The notes beneath the pieces are model-generated. The model saw only the letters and a program-made list of their open reading frames with translations, made no database searches and had not been told where the DNA came from. Positions 56,090 to 64,000 of a DNA stretch of 64,000 nucleotides are shown here, piece after piece (positions within the stretch are counted from its first letter, which is position 1; every line of letters starts with the position of its first letter). A program made the translations under genes and the position numbers. The DNA lies in the IMG/VR virus record IMGVR_UViG_3300001782_000005, positions 213,132 through 277,131 of that record; one strand, given 5' to 3'. The DNA is from a virus.

Positions 56090-57007
56090 TTGTGGGGTTT
56101 GACTTCATTCTTTAATCCTATTGGATATAAGAACAAGGTTAAGAATTATAGGAAGTTTAGGTTATCTAGTCAAAAGCAAGGGTTGAAACTTTTATGTGTT
56201 GAGTTATCATTCGGAGGTAGGGAACCTGAGTTAACTAAAGATGATGCTGATATTTTGATCCAACTAAGATCTAATACGATATTATGGCAAAAAGAGCGTT
56301 TACTAAATATTGGTCTAAGAAATCTTCCGGATGATTGTACTAAGATTATCTGGATTGACTGTGACATTATTTTTCAGAATGATAATTGGGTTGAGGAAGT
56401 ATATAAATCTTTGGATAAGTATTTTGTTATTCAACCTTTTTCATTCGTTATTAGATTACCAAAGGATGGAATAATAAGTTCTGAGGATTTGCCTTTTGGA
56501 TTAGAAGAGGGTCAAAAAATTCATAGTATGGGTTACGGTATGCGAGATTCTGATAGGGAAAAGCTCTTTGATTTTTTTATACATGGTCATTCTGGGTTTG
56601 CCTGGGCTGCCAGAAGAGAGATTTTTAATAAGCACGGTTTTTATGATAGGTTAATTCTTGGTTCTGGTGACTTGATGATGGCCCATACTTTCTACGGTCA
56701 TAAATTTAATTATATTAGGAGTTTGTCTTCTGAACCAATGCAATTAGATCAAGATGTGTGGTTTGAGGAAATTTATAATATAGTTAAAAGCAATGTTTAT
56801 TTTGTTCCTGGTCTAATTTTTCATCTATGGCATGGAGATAAAATTAATAAGCTTCATGATGAGAGATTTGAGATTCTTGTCTCGGAGAATTTTGACCCCA
56901 GAAAAGACATTAAACTAGATAGTAATGATTGCTGGACTTGGGCAACTAACAAACCAAAATTGCACCAATGGTGTGAGAAATATTTTAGTTTTAGAAAAGA
57001 AGAGTAA
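56090..57007 (+). CDS. Glycosyltransferase, GT2/GTA-like
   Basis: 305 residues, TTG start after GGAGATAAAT. IIWIDCDIIFQNDNWVEEV is a GT-A DxD-type strand (DCD) of retaining/inverting transferases; SGFAWAARREIF and GSGDLMMAHTFYGH are typical acceptor-side motifs. NDP-sugar dependent; acceptor unknown. First of a glycan-enzyme run to the window end. Confidence 0.78.
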   Translation: MWGLTSFFNPIGYKNKVKNYRKFRLSSQKQGLKLLCVELSFGGREPELTKDDADILIQLRSNTILWQKERLLNIGLRNLPDDCTKIIWIDCDIIFQNDNWVEEVYKSLDKYFVIQPFSFVIRLPKDGIISSEDLPFGLEEGQKIHSMGYGMRDSDREKLFDFFIHGHSGFAWAARREIFNKHGFYDRLILGSGDLMMAHTFYGHKFNYIRSLSSEPMQLDQDVWFEEIYNIVKSNVYFVPGLIFHLWHGDKINKLHDERFEILVSENFDPRKDIKLDSNDCWTWATNKPKLHQWCEKYFSFRKEE

Positions 57008-57930
57008 TGAAATCTATTCGATTAGAAGCTACAACAATTTGTCAACTAAAGTGTCCCTCTTGTCCGACATCTTCAGGAGATGTGAGTAGGTATCTTGGAT
57101 CTGGACATCTTCGAATTGAGGATTTTAAAAATCTCGTTGATAGTAACTCTTGGATTTCGAATATTGAACTTTCTAATTGGGGGGAGATTTTTCTCAACCC
57201 GGACTTGATACCTATTTTTTACCACGCTTATAAGAGAGATGTAGGTTTGAGTGCTGATAATGGTGTAAATCTAAATACTGTTAGTCGAGATATTCTTGAA
57301 GCAATGATTGTATATAAATTTCGAAGTATGAAATGTTCTATTGATGGAGCTACACCAGGGACTTATAGTATCTATCGACGCAGAGGAGATTTTAATGCTG
57401 TGATAGAGAATATTCAAACTATCAATTATTTTAAGAAGCAGTACAATTCTAGATATCCACAGTTAACTTGGCAATTTATAATGTTTGATCATAATATACA
57501 CGAACTTGAAAGTGCAGGGGAAATGGCTAAAAAGTTAGGTATGAGTTTTTTCCCTAAACTTTCTTGGGAAAATTTTTATGTTAAAGATTCTATAGCTAAA
57601 CCTGAGAGAGCTCCTACACGAGAAGAATTTAAGAACAGATTTGGTAAGCATTATATTCGAAACCTCTGTACTCAACTATGGACAAAACCTCAAATTAATT
57701 ATGATGGAAAAGTCCTTGGTTGCTGTGTTCAGTATTGGGGAGATTTTGGTAATGCTTTTAAAGAAGGTCTCAGAGAGAGTTTGAATAATGAGAAGATTGA
57801 ATATGCTCGTCAGATGCTCTTGGGAGAAGAAGATAGCCGTCAAGACATTGCTTGTAGTTCCTGTGAGGTTTACCTGGAGATGAAAGAATCTCAGAATTGG
57901 ATAAAGATGAGTGAGGTCCATGAAATTTAA
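57007..57930 (+). CDS. Radical SAM enzyme 2
   Basis: 307 residues. CQLKCPSCP (C-x3-C-x2-C) near the N-terminus, then SNWGEIFLNPDL in place of GGEP, and C-terminal CCVQYWG and CSSC that may hold an auxiliary cluster. Overlaps the previous stop. Different subtype from 46623; its place among glycosyltransferases suggests it acts on a sugar or glycoconjugate. Confidence 0.8.
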   Translation: MKSIRLEATTICQLKCPSCPTSSGDVSRYLGSGHLRIEDFKNLVDSNSWISNIELSNWGEIFLNPDLIPIFYHAYKRDVGLSADNGVNLNTVSRDILEAMIVYKFRSMKCSIDGATPGTYSIYRRRGDFNAVIENIQTINYFKKQYNSRYPQLTWQFIMFDHNIHELESAGEMAKKLGMSFFPKLSWENFYVKDSIAKPERAPTREEFKNRFGKHYIRNLCTQLWTKPQINYDGKVLGCCVQYWGDFGNAFKEGLRESLNNEKIEYARQMLLGEEDSRQDIACSSCEVYLEMKESQNWIKMSEVHEI

Positions 57931-58948
57931 ACTTTGTGTTTGGTATAATGGAATAGCTTTAGCTACACATACTCCAATTGCTAGGGCTATAAATGAGTTA
58001 AAGGATTATGGTTATCAATTCTCTAATAACGATTACGATATATTGATAATAAATTTTGCTTTTATTCCAAAAGATGTTCACTATCATACTTATTCAAAAA
58101 GGATCAACGACGAGTCTAGTCCGATAATAATATTTAATGAGCAAGTTTCTACAGGTAAATTGAATTTCTGGCATCTTGAACAAGAGCGAGTCATTGGTTG
58201 TACAAAGATGTGTCTCTTTAAGGACCTACACCTATATAGGTTTAAACTACCATATTACCACTATCATTTAATAAGTCCTATATACGAGATACCTCAGGTA
58301 TACACTCCTAGGAATAAGTGGAATCCTGACCTCCTTTCAAAAATATATCTTGGTTGGAATTTAGGTCTATACGATTTCTTTACGAGGCATGCACCAGATT
58401 TTAGTGTTGAGAGACCAATTGATATTCACTTTAGTATTGGTCTAGAACCATTCTATGAGGGCGATGAGCACTATCAACTTCACAGAAATCATTTTGTTAG
58501 TGAGGTTAAAAAGTTATGTGAGGAGTATAAATTTACCACTTCCGGAAAATGTGGGGAACTTAGAAGATTCCCTGTTCAGAAAAGTAGAGAAGATAAAAAA
58601 TATCACTTTTTAATGAGACACTCAAAAGTCTGTATTAGTCCGCTTGGAGATGGGGAATTATGTTGGAGAGATTTTGAAGCAATAGTTCATGGAGCAATAT
58701 TGATTAAACCAGAGATAACACATATAGAAACATGGCCAGATATTTACAAACCTATGGAAACTTATATACCCGTCAAATTAGATCTATCAGATTTTAGAGA
58801 AACTGTCTTTCAAGTCATAAAAAATTATTCTAAGTACAAATATATAACAATTAATGCGTATAACGCGCTAAAAGAAGTTCTAGACAATAATGTTTTTGCA
58901 GAAAGATTTGATAAGGTGATAGGAAAGATTATTGAAAAGGAGAATTAA
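57920..58948 (+). CDS. Exostosin-like glycosyltransferase
   Basis: 342 residues from ATG 57920 (GTGAGG upstream). SKVCISPLGDGELCWRDFEAIVHGAILIKPE is the NDP-sugar-binding region of exostosin-like GT-B enzymes. No membrane helix. Acceptor unknown; probably acts after the GT2. Confidence 0.7.
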   Translation: MKFKLCVWYNGIALATHTPIARAINELKDYGYQFSNNDYDILIINFAFIPKDVHYHTYSKRINDESSPIIIFNEQVSTGKLNFWHLEQERVIGCTKMCLFKDLHLYRFKLPYYHYHLISPIYEIPQVYTPRNKWNPDLLSKIYLGWNLGLYDFFTRHAPDFSVERPIDIHFSIGLEPFYEGDEHYQLHRNHFVSEVKKLCEEYKFTTSGKCGELRRFPVQKSREDKKYHFLMRHSKVCISPLGDGELCWRDFEAIVHGAILIKPEITHIETWPDIYKPMETYIPVKLDLSDFRETVFQVIKNYSKYKYITINAYNALKEVLDNNVFAERFDKVIGKIIEKEN

Positions 58949-58950
58949 AT

Positions 58951-60381
58951 ATGGGTGAAGTTATTGATATGGAACAGAAGGAAGATGGAATCGTTGAGAT
59001 GAAGGAAAAGCAACCTGAATCCGGTTTTACAATTCAGGATAAAAGGAAACTTGCTCCGCACCCTCAACCTGAACCCCCTAAACAGTTTAAGCAAAAGAGT
59101 GTAGGGAAGGGTAAGAAAGAGAAGATTTGTATTGTCACAAACTTCATGGAGTTTAATCCTCGCTACTCATTAACTGGAATTGTTAAAGACCACATTCAAG
59201 CACTCACGAAAAATGGGCACAAAGTTGGCCTTATTGTCAACGAAAAATATAGGGATCAGGATTTTAAGGGTGTTGAGATGCTCAAAGTCCTTCCTTTTGC
59301 CCATTTAAAAGATTACCACAATATAAATGACCTAAAAGAAGAACACAAAGTTACGATTGATAAGACAGAACAGGTACTTAAAAAAGTGTTTACTAATACA
59401 GATGGAGATGGAGATGTTTATGAATTAGCTTTCTGCCATGATATAAATTTCCAAGGTTGGTTCCTACCTTACAAATTAGGTCTCGAAAAAGCATCTTTTC
59501 AACTTCCCCATGTTAGATGGCTTCATTGGGTTCATAGTATTCCAAGTGGTATGCGCGAATATTGGAAAATTCCAAGCAAGAAGCATAAGATCATATTTCC
59601 TAATGAAACTGATAGACTACGAGTTGCTGAACAATTTAGAGGGGAGTTGGATGATGTTCGAATTGTTCACCATATAAAGGATATGAGAACCTTTATGGAT
59701 TTTGATCCAATTGCTTGTAGGATGATAGATCAATATGACTTAATGAATGCTTCTATTATTCAAGTATATCCGGCTTCAGTTGATCGTCTTCATGCTAAAG
59801 GTGTTGATTATGTTATAAGAATCTTCTCTAACCTAAAGAAGCAGGGAGAAAGTGTTAGACTTATTATTCTAAACCAGTGGTGTAATGTTGACAAACATCG
59901 TCAAACCGTTGAGCAATATTGCCAGACTGCTAGGGGTCTTGGTTTAGAACCAGATAAAGAATTAATATTTAGTTCACGTTTTGAAACTCCCCGCTTTGAA
60001 ACAGGTGTTGATGCTAATATTGTGAAAGATTTATTTTCTCTTTCGAACCTCTTTATTTTTCCAACGAGAGAAGAAGCATTTGGACTTGTTCTTCCTGAGG
60101 CTGCTTTAAGTGGTGGAGTGCTATTAGTATTGAATAGATCTCTACAAATGCAGTCAGAGGTTGCAGGTTTAAATGCCCTGTACTTTGATTTTGGAAGTTT
60201 TACCCATAATTTTTCAATACCGGGTGATAAATATTACGAAGATATAGCAACTATTATTAGAGGTAGAATGAGACAAGAATACTCACTTATGGCAAAGACA
60301 TTTATGAGACGGATGTATAATATGGATAGAATTTATAAGGAGGAGATGTTGCCCATTATTGGGGAGAGCAGAAATTGGTAG
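58951..60381 (+). CDS. Glycosyltransferase family 4-like protein
   Basis: 476 residues. N-terminal ~65 residues are charged/Pro-rich and extra; then a GT-B fold: ICIVTNFMEFNPRYSLTGIVKDH, and the donor site NLFIFPTREEAFGLVLPEA. Retaining GT4 enzymes use NDP-hexoses. The extra N-terminus is unusual. Confidence 0.82.
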   Translation: MGEVIDMEQKEDGIVEMKEKQPESGFTIQDKRKLAPHPQPEPPKQFKQKSVGKGKKEKICIVTNFMEFNPRYSLTGIVKDHIQALTKNGHKVGLIVNEKYRDQDFKGVEMLKVLPFAHLKDYHNINDLKEEHKVTIDKTEQVLKKVFTNTDGDGDVYELAFCHDINFQGWFLPYKLGLEKASFQLPHVRWLHWVHSIPSGMREYWKIPSKKHKIIFPNETDRLRVAEQFRGELDDVRIVHHIKDMRTFMDFDPIACRMIDQYDLMNASIIQVYPASVDRLHAKGVDYVIRIFSNLKKQGESVRLIILNQWCNVDKHRQTVEQYCQTARGLGLEPDKELIFSSRFETPRFETGVDANIVKDLFSLSNLFIFPTREEAFGLVLPEAALSGGVLLVLNRSLQMQSEVAGLNALYFDFGSFTHNFSIPGDKYYEDIATIIRGRMRQEYSLMAKTFMRRMYNMDRIYKEEMLPIIGESRNW

Positions 60382-61175
60382 ATATAGTAATAAAATCATT
60401 TAATGGTATAGGTGATTGTCTATTTATGACTCCTACTCTGAGAAAAATTAAGGAGGCATATCCAGATAGGAAGATAATTGTAAATACTAATTATCCTCTC
60501 TTATTAGAGAATAATCCTTTTATTGATGAAGTTAATACAAGAGGTAAAGAGGGAGTTTTTCTGGGTTATGATGATCCTATTCATAGAAAGTGGCCCAGAA
60601 AACATCACATACTAAGAGATTGGGAAATAGTTTGTCAGCAATATGGAATTCAGACTGAAATACCTATTTTGAAACCTGAGATCTATTTTAAATTTAAGCA
60701 TGGAGATAGAAAGGGTAATATTGGAGTTCAGGTTATACATAAGAATCACTGGCATGGAAAGAAGAATTGGGGGAAATTTTCTGAGTTATCTGAGGAATCT
60801 GGGTTTCAACCTATTCCAAAAGTTGGAGGAGTACGGGAAATTGTTGAATTTCTTACTTCGTGTAGGGCTATTATATGTGCAGAAGGCGGAATATCTCATT
60901 TATGTAGGGCATTAGATATTCCGTGTGTTGTAGTTTATGGAGGTTTTGCTGACCCGGAGTGGAATGGTTATAAAGAACAAATTAATATAACAAATAGGAA
61001 ATACTGCTCCTATTGCTATAATCCTGGTCCGTGTATTAATCCCGTTGAGAAAGAGTGTATGCAGGAAATTAAAATCACTACTGTAAAGAAAGCTGTTATG
61101 CTAGCCTATTACCACTTAAAGTCTATTCAGAGCGATACTGGGGTGGTTTTAAATATCCATCATTCACTTGTATAG
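60375..61175 (+). CDS. GT9-like heptosyltransferase
   Basis: 266 residues, TTG start (GGGGAGAG upstream), overlapping the previous gene by seven bases. SFNGIGDCLFMTPTLRKIKEAYP is the GT9 entry motif (GIGD), and CAEGGISHLCRAL-x-IPCVV matches the donor-binding strand. GT9 enzymes use ADP-heptose, which fits the phage hldA/hldC pair. Shorter than typical (about 340), with a Cys-rich C-terminus (CSYCYNPGPC). Confidence 0.82.
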   Translation: MVDIVIKSFNGIGDCLFMTPTLRKIKEAYPDRKIIVNTNYPLLLENNPFIDEVNTRGKEGVFLGYDDPIHRKWPRKHHILRDWEIVCQQYGIQTEIPILKPEIYFKFKHGDRKGNIGVQVIHKNHWHGKKNWGKFSELSEESGFQPIPKVGGVREIVEFLTSCRAIICAEGGISHLCRALDIPCVVVYGGFADPEWNGYKEQINITNRKYCSYCYNPGPCINPVEKECMQEIKITTVKKAVMLAYYHLKSIQSDTGVVLNIHHSLV

Positions 61176-61206
61176 GTGATTTAAGAACTCACAGCAGGGA
61201 AGCAAA

Positions 61207-61794
61207 ATGCGGCAAAATTTAACCGATTTTATATCAGAAGAGAATATTTTTGAAACTATTAAGGAAAGGTTTGGTAGCAAAATTAATAATGAGGCTACCG
61301 CAATTGACAAAATTGAGATTAGTCGGATACTAAAAGACTTCATTGAGATAGTAAAACCAAAGAAGATTCTGGAGATTGGAACTTATCAAGGATTATCTGC
61401 AGCCTACTTAAGTTTATTTGCGGAAGTAATAACTGTAGATTTGCATTTTCAACCCATTTCGAAAGAGATATGGGATTATCTAGGGGTTTCTGAAAGAATT
61501 AGATTTTTCGTTTCTCCAGAGCTAGATCGAATAAAGAAATTTGTTGAGAATCTCGATTTTGATTGTGCTTTTATTGATGGTGAACATACATATAAAGCAG
61601 TATCTCATGATTATGAACTTGTTAGGAAATGTGGGAATGTGATTTTTCACGACTATGCATGGCATTTAATAAAGGAGAATAAGGAGGATAGTTTTCCAGG
61701 TGTAACAAAATTTGTGAATTCTTTACCTGAAGATGAAGTTTTGAAATCTCCGCCTTTTGCTTTATGGAGGGATGAAAATGCCAGAAGAGAATAA
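61207..61794 (+). CDS. SAM-dependent methyltransferase 1
   Basis: 195 residues. ILEIGTYQGLSAAYLS is motif I of class I methyltransferases; ITVDLHFQP and DCAFIDGEHTY match the Methyltransf_24 type that also acts on glycans. No ribosome site stronger than AGGGAAG. Probably O-methylates a sugar. Confidence 0.82.
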   Translation: MRQNLTDFISEENIFETIKERFGSKINNEATAIDKIEISRILKDFIEIVKPKKILEIGTYQGLSAAYLSLFAEVITVDLHFQPISKEIWDYLGVSERIRFFVSPELDRIKKFVENLDFDCAFIDGEHTYKAVSHDYELVRKCGNVIFHDYAWHLIKENKEDSFPGVTKFVNSLPEDEVLKSPPFALWRDENARRE

Positions 61795-62212
61795 TAATAA
61801 AAAAGTTTGTCTTATTGATAACGTCAAAAAGAAATGTGTTGAACTTTGGAAATTAATTGTTGGAATTGGTGTTATAATAGGTTTGATAGCTGGTTTTTAT
61901 GGTCTTGATGCTGTGGTTGCAACAGAAAAGGATTTAGATATCCACAAAAAGGATATTATTGGTAAACTTGAGAACCTTGAGACAGAGGTTATATCTAGTT
62001 TACAGCAGTTTCAGAAACAGCAAGATTTACAGTTCTGGAACCAGAGGTATCAAGAATATTTGGATAGGGAAACAGATTTCAGATATAAATTGAAAAGAGA
62101 TCCAAATAATCAGGATTTGAAAGCTCAATATGAATATTGGAAGCAGAAAAGAATTGAAGCGCAAAAGAAGATTGATGAGTTGACGAAACCGACACCACCA
62201 ACTGGAGGGTAA
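61778..62212 (+). CDS. Membrane-anchored coiled-coil protein
   Basis: 144 residues from ATG 61778 (GGAGGGATG). One membrane helix (LIVGIGVIIGLIAGFYGL), then a long coiled coil (about 50-135) and a Pro-rich end. The plan matches i-spanins. Sits oddly between two methyltransferases. Confidence 0.55.
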   Translation: MPEENNNKKVCLIDNVKKKCVELWKLIVGIGVIIGLIAGFYGLDAVVATEKDLDIHKKDIIGKLENLETEVISSLQQFQKQQDLQFWNQRYQEYLDRETDFRYKLKRDPNNQDLKAQYEYWKQKRIEAQKKIDELTKPTPPTGG

Positions 62213-62213
62213 T

Positions 62214-62747
62214 TTGAAGTTGAATCTTGGTAGTGGTATAATGTTGAAGAAAGAATTTGTTAATTATGATATGAAGATACGTAAACCTGAAATGGATGTA
62301 CCTAGAGTGGTTGGAATGATTGAGTATTTACCGTTCAAAGAAAATAGTTTTGATGAAGTATTGAGTTCTCATGTAATCGAACATTTTCAACCTGAGCAAA
62401 GTATACAAATGCTTAAAGATATATACTATGTTCTTAAACCCGGAGGAATTTTAATAATTGAAGGTCCAGATATCTTAGGTGCTTATTGGTATTATGTTGG
62501 TTGTGACTGTGGTAATAGATGGGGTGGCCGGAAAGAACCAGATGTTAAGAGCTTAATTGATTGTATCTTTGCAAACGTTCACAGGTATACTCGTGGAGAA
62601 GAGTGGACACATAAATCTGGTTGGACTGGGTGTATGGTTGCTCAACATATGGCTGAGATTGGATTCTATATTAGGCATGTTGGAAAAGGTTGGACACATG
62701 GAATGGGCCGTAGAGATTTTAGAGTAGAAGGGATTAAAAGTGGTTGA
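62214..62747 (+). CDS. SAM-dependent methyltransferase 2
   Basis: 177 residues, TTG start (GGAGGG upstream). LNLGSGIMLK is motif I; VVGMIEYLPFKENSFDEVLSSHVIEHF is the Methyltransf_11 core; VLKPGGILIIEGPDI follows. Acceptor unknown. Confidence 0.82.
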   Translation: MKLNLGSGIMLKKEFVNYDMKIRKPEMDVPRVVGMIEYLPFKENSFDEVLSSHVIEHFQPEQSIQMLKDIYYVLKPGGILIIEGPDILGAYWYYVGCDCGNRWGGRKEPDVKSLIDCIFANVHRYTRGEEWTHKSGWTGCMVAQHMAEIGFYIRHVGKGWTHGMGRRDFRVEGIKSG

Positions 62748-63669
62748 TCTAGCTGGGAAATTAATTGTTGGAACTTATGGAGCGTATTTGATTCTGGATC
62801 CAGAAACTGGAGATTATGATATCTTTAAGAGGCACCACCAACTTTATCATTGGGGAATAACTTGGAGTGATAGATTTCTCGTTACTTGTGTTTGGTTGGG
62901 TATTTCAACAACTTTCCTTTTTTATGATCGTAATTTTAAAAGGATAGAAACTATTAAACCTCCAGAACATCGTTCAATTATTGCTCCTCATCAGATTCTT
63001 TGGTTTGATGATAAACTCTGGATTGCTAATACTCAATATGATTATGCAAATATTTATGATTTTGATAATAAGAGTTGGGAAATTTGGAGGATGTTTAACG
63101 AAAAAACCTATAGGGGGCCAGAGAAGAGGGGTGGAGATATTTATCATATGAATGGCGTTTGGTTTTATGATGGTCATGTTTTTGTTTGTGCTCATAATAA
63201 ACAGAGGCCAAGTTTTATTTCAATTTTTGAGTATCCCAGTTTGAAGTATATAGAAACTCTAGATGTTGGCAGAATGATCCATAATATATGGTGTGAAAAT
63301 GGTGAGTTTTTTACCTGCTCTTCTGGAGATGGGAAGATAATTACAACTACAGGGAAAGAAGTAGTTCGGACTGGTGGTTTCCCTAGAGGGGTTTCCATTA
63401 CTGATAAATATAATTGTATTGGAATTTCTCCTCATCATTTTCATGGTTGTAAGAAAAGAAATGAAGTTGATGGTGAGATTCAAATATATGATAAGAACTG
63501 GAATTTAATTAGAGTTTTTGTAACTAGAGGTTTTGGTCAAGTTTACGAAATGAGAATGTTTGGTAAGAGAGATATTACACACTGGGCAGGTTCTGAGAAT
63601 GTTAAATTTAATTATCCTGATTTGAGGCGAAAACCCCCTGCAGATTGCTATAGACTCTCACTTGATTAG
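62740..63669 (+). CDS. Beta-propeller-like protein
   Basis: 309 residues. Repeated short strands with WDxxFLVT, LWIANTQYDYAN, HVFVCAH, EFFTCSSGDGKI suggest a six-bladed propeller. No signal peptide. Resembles uncharacterised propellers next to sugar-modifying enzymes. Overlaps the previous gene by eight bases. Confidence 0.6.
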   Translation: MVDLAGKLIVGTYGAYLILDPETGDYDIFKRHHQLYHWGITWSDRFLVTCVWLGISTTFLFYDRNFKRIETIKPPEHRSIIAPHQILWFDDKLWIANTQYDYANIYDFDNKSWEIWRMFNEKTYRGPEKRGGDIYHMNGVWFYDGHVFVCAHNKQRPSFISIFEYPSLKYIETLDVGRMIHNIWCENGEFFTCSSGDGKIITTTGKEVVRTGGFPRGVSITDKYNCIGISPHHFHGCKKRNEVDGEIQIYDKNWNLIRVFVTRGFGQVYEMRMFGKRDITHWAGSENVKFNYPDLRRKPPADCYRLSLD

Positions 63670-63678
63670 AGGTAGAGA

Positions 63679-64000
63679 ATGCCGGAATTATCAATTGTCA
63701 TTCCCTTTGTAAATGAGTATCCCCAAAATGTATTTACTATTCAAAATGTGATGTGTGAATTGGAGGGACGACTTGACTATGAAATAATTGCAGTCAACAA
63801 TTGGATTCCTAATTCCTCTTGTGGTAAAGAGCAAGACAAAGGTTTCAAATTTCTAAATAACGTCGCAAGAGGTCATGGTCCAAGGTTGAGGGTTTTACAC
63901 TATGATAAAAAGCTGTCTCATTGGAATGCTAAAAATTTTGGTATCATTCATTCAAAGTCTCCCTATCTATTCTTTTGTGATGCTCATTGTATTATTGGTA
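63679..64000 (+). CDS. GT2 glycosyltransferase, 3' end outside window
   Basis: First ~107 residues only, after AGAGGTAGAGA. LSIVIPFVNEYPQNV is the GT2 entry, YEIIAVNNW the next strand, and FFCDAH (last visible) is the DxD-like site. Cut by the window edge. The run of glycan enzymes evidently continues beyond. Confidence 0.78.
   Translation, partial: MPELSIVIPFVNEYPQNVFTIQNVMCELEGRLDYEIIAVNNWIPNSSCGKEQDKGFKFLNNVARGHGPRLRVLHYDKKLSHWNAKNFGIIHSKSPYLFFCDAHCIIG

Noticed and set aside
1-64000. Alternative genetic code (TGA or TAG reassigned)
   Set aside because: Many genes end in TGA with ATGA overlaps and others in TAG and TAA; only the 52266 TGA looks bypassed.
1-64000. Prophage attachment sites, integrase or insertion sequences
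   Set aside because: No integrase, transposase or flanking direct repeats were found in this window.

Overview
The window is best read as part of a large, AT-rich, T4-like tailed phage (probably a jumbo myovirus). The evidence is a gp21-type (S80) prohead protease followed by a gp23-like major capsid protein, baseplate and tail-fibre genes, tail-collar and His-x-His fibre tips, a pectate-lyase-like tailspike, a spanin-like lipoprotein, dense stop/start overlaps and Shine-Dalgarno sites. No integrase, no insertion sequence, no retron and no ordinary CRISPR array were seen. The host is inferred to be a diderm bacterium (lipoproteins, Sec signals, heptose chemistry); it cannot be named from sequence. 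The standard code fits, because TGA, TAA and TAG are all used as stops.

Layout. 1-3.9 kb: C1 protease, prohead protease, two coiled-coil proteins and the capsid protein. 3.9-8.8 kb, minus strand: small genes, a nuclease-less Nop/IS110-like Tas protein and, beside it, about 42 copies of an 8-base repeat at a modal 36-base spacing. This matches the architecture of TIGR-Tas RNA-guided systems and is the strongest 'system' in the window. A large tRNA-like RNA flanks it. 8.9-15.1 kb: a Ros-finger/Vsr-like nuclease, a 23-residue-repeat protein, and a minus-strand operon of six exported proteins, one of them a lipoprotein, with higher GC than the surroundings. 15.2-30.5 kb: a structured RNA and a long plus-strand run of tail-fibre and virion genes with duplicated modules. 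30.5-31.0 kb: a reduced tRNA-Gly and two paralogous structured RNAs.

31-38 kb: heptose-phosphate kinase, APS-kinase-like protein, four sulfotransferase-like proteins and a spanin-like gene. 38-48 kb: many tiny genes, including seven with the same C-x2-C-x5-C-x3-C motif that also ends a radical SAM/SPASM enzyme at 46.6-47.6 kb; also a nucleotidyltransferase that completes the HldE pair, an HD hydrolase, a deoxyhypusine-synthase-like protein and an SNase-like protein. 48-53 kb: Nudix, NlpC/P60-like, trypsin-like and cupin genes mixed with proteins that share an N-terminal YLxxLxE peptide, which I read as a capsid-targeting signal cut by the prohead protease. One of these is separated from its cupin only by an in-frame TGA. 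53-64 kb: baseplate genes, tailspike, then glycosyltransferases, a radical SAM enzyme, a GT9 heptosyltransferase-like protein, two methyltransferases, a propeller-like protein and a glycosyltransferase cut by the window end.

Together the genes suggest a phage that builds a myovirus head loaded with processed internal proteins, carries elaborate surface fibres, and invests heavily in glycan, heptose and sulfate chemistry to decorate either its own fibres or the host envelope.
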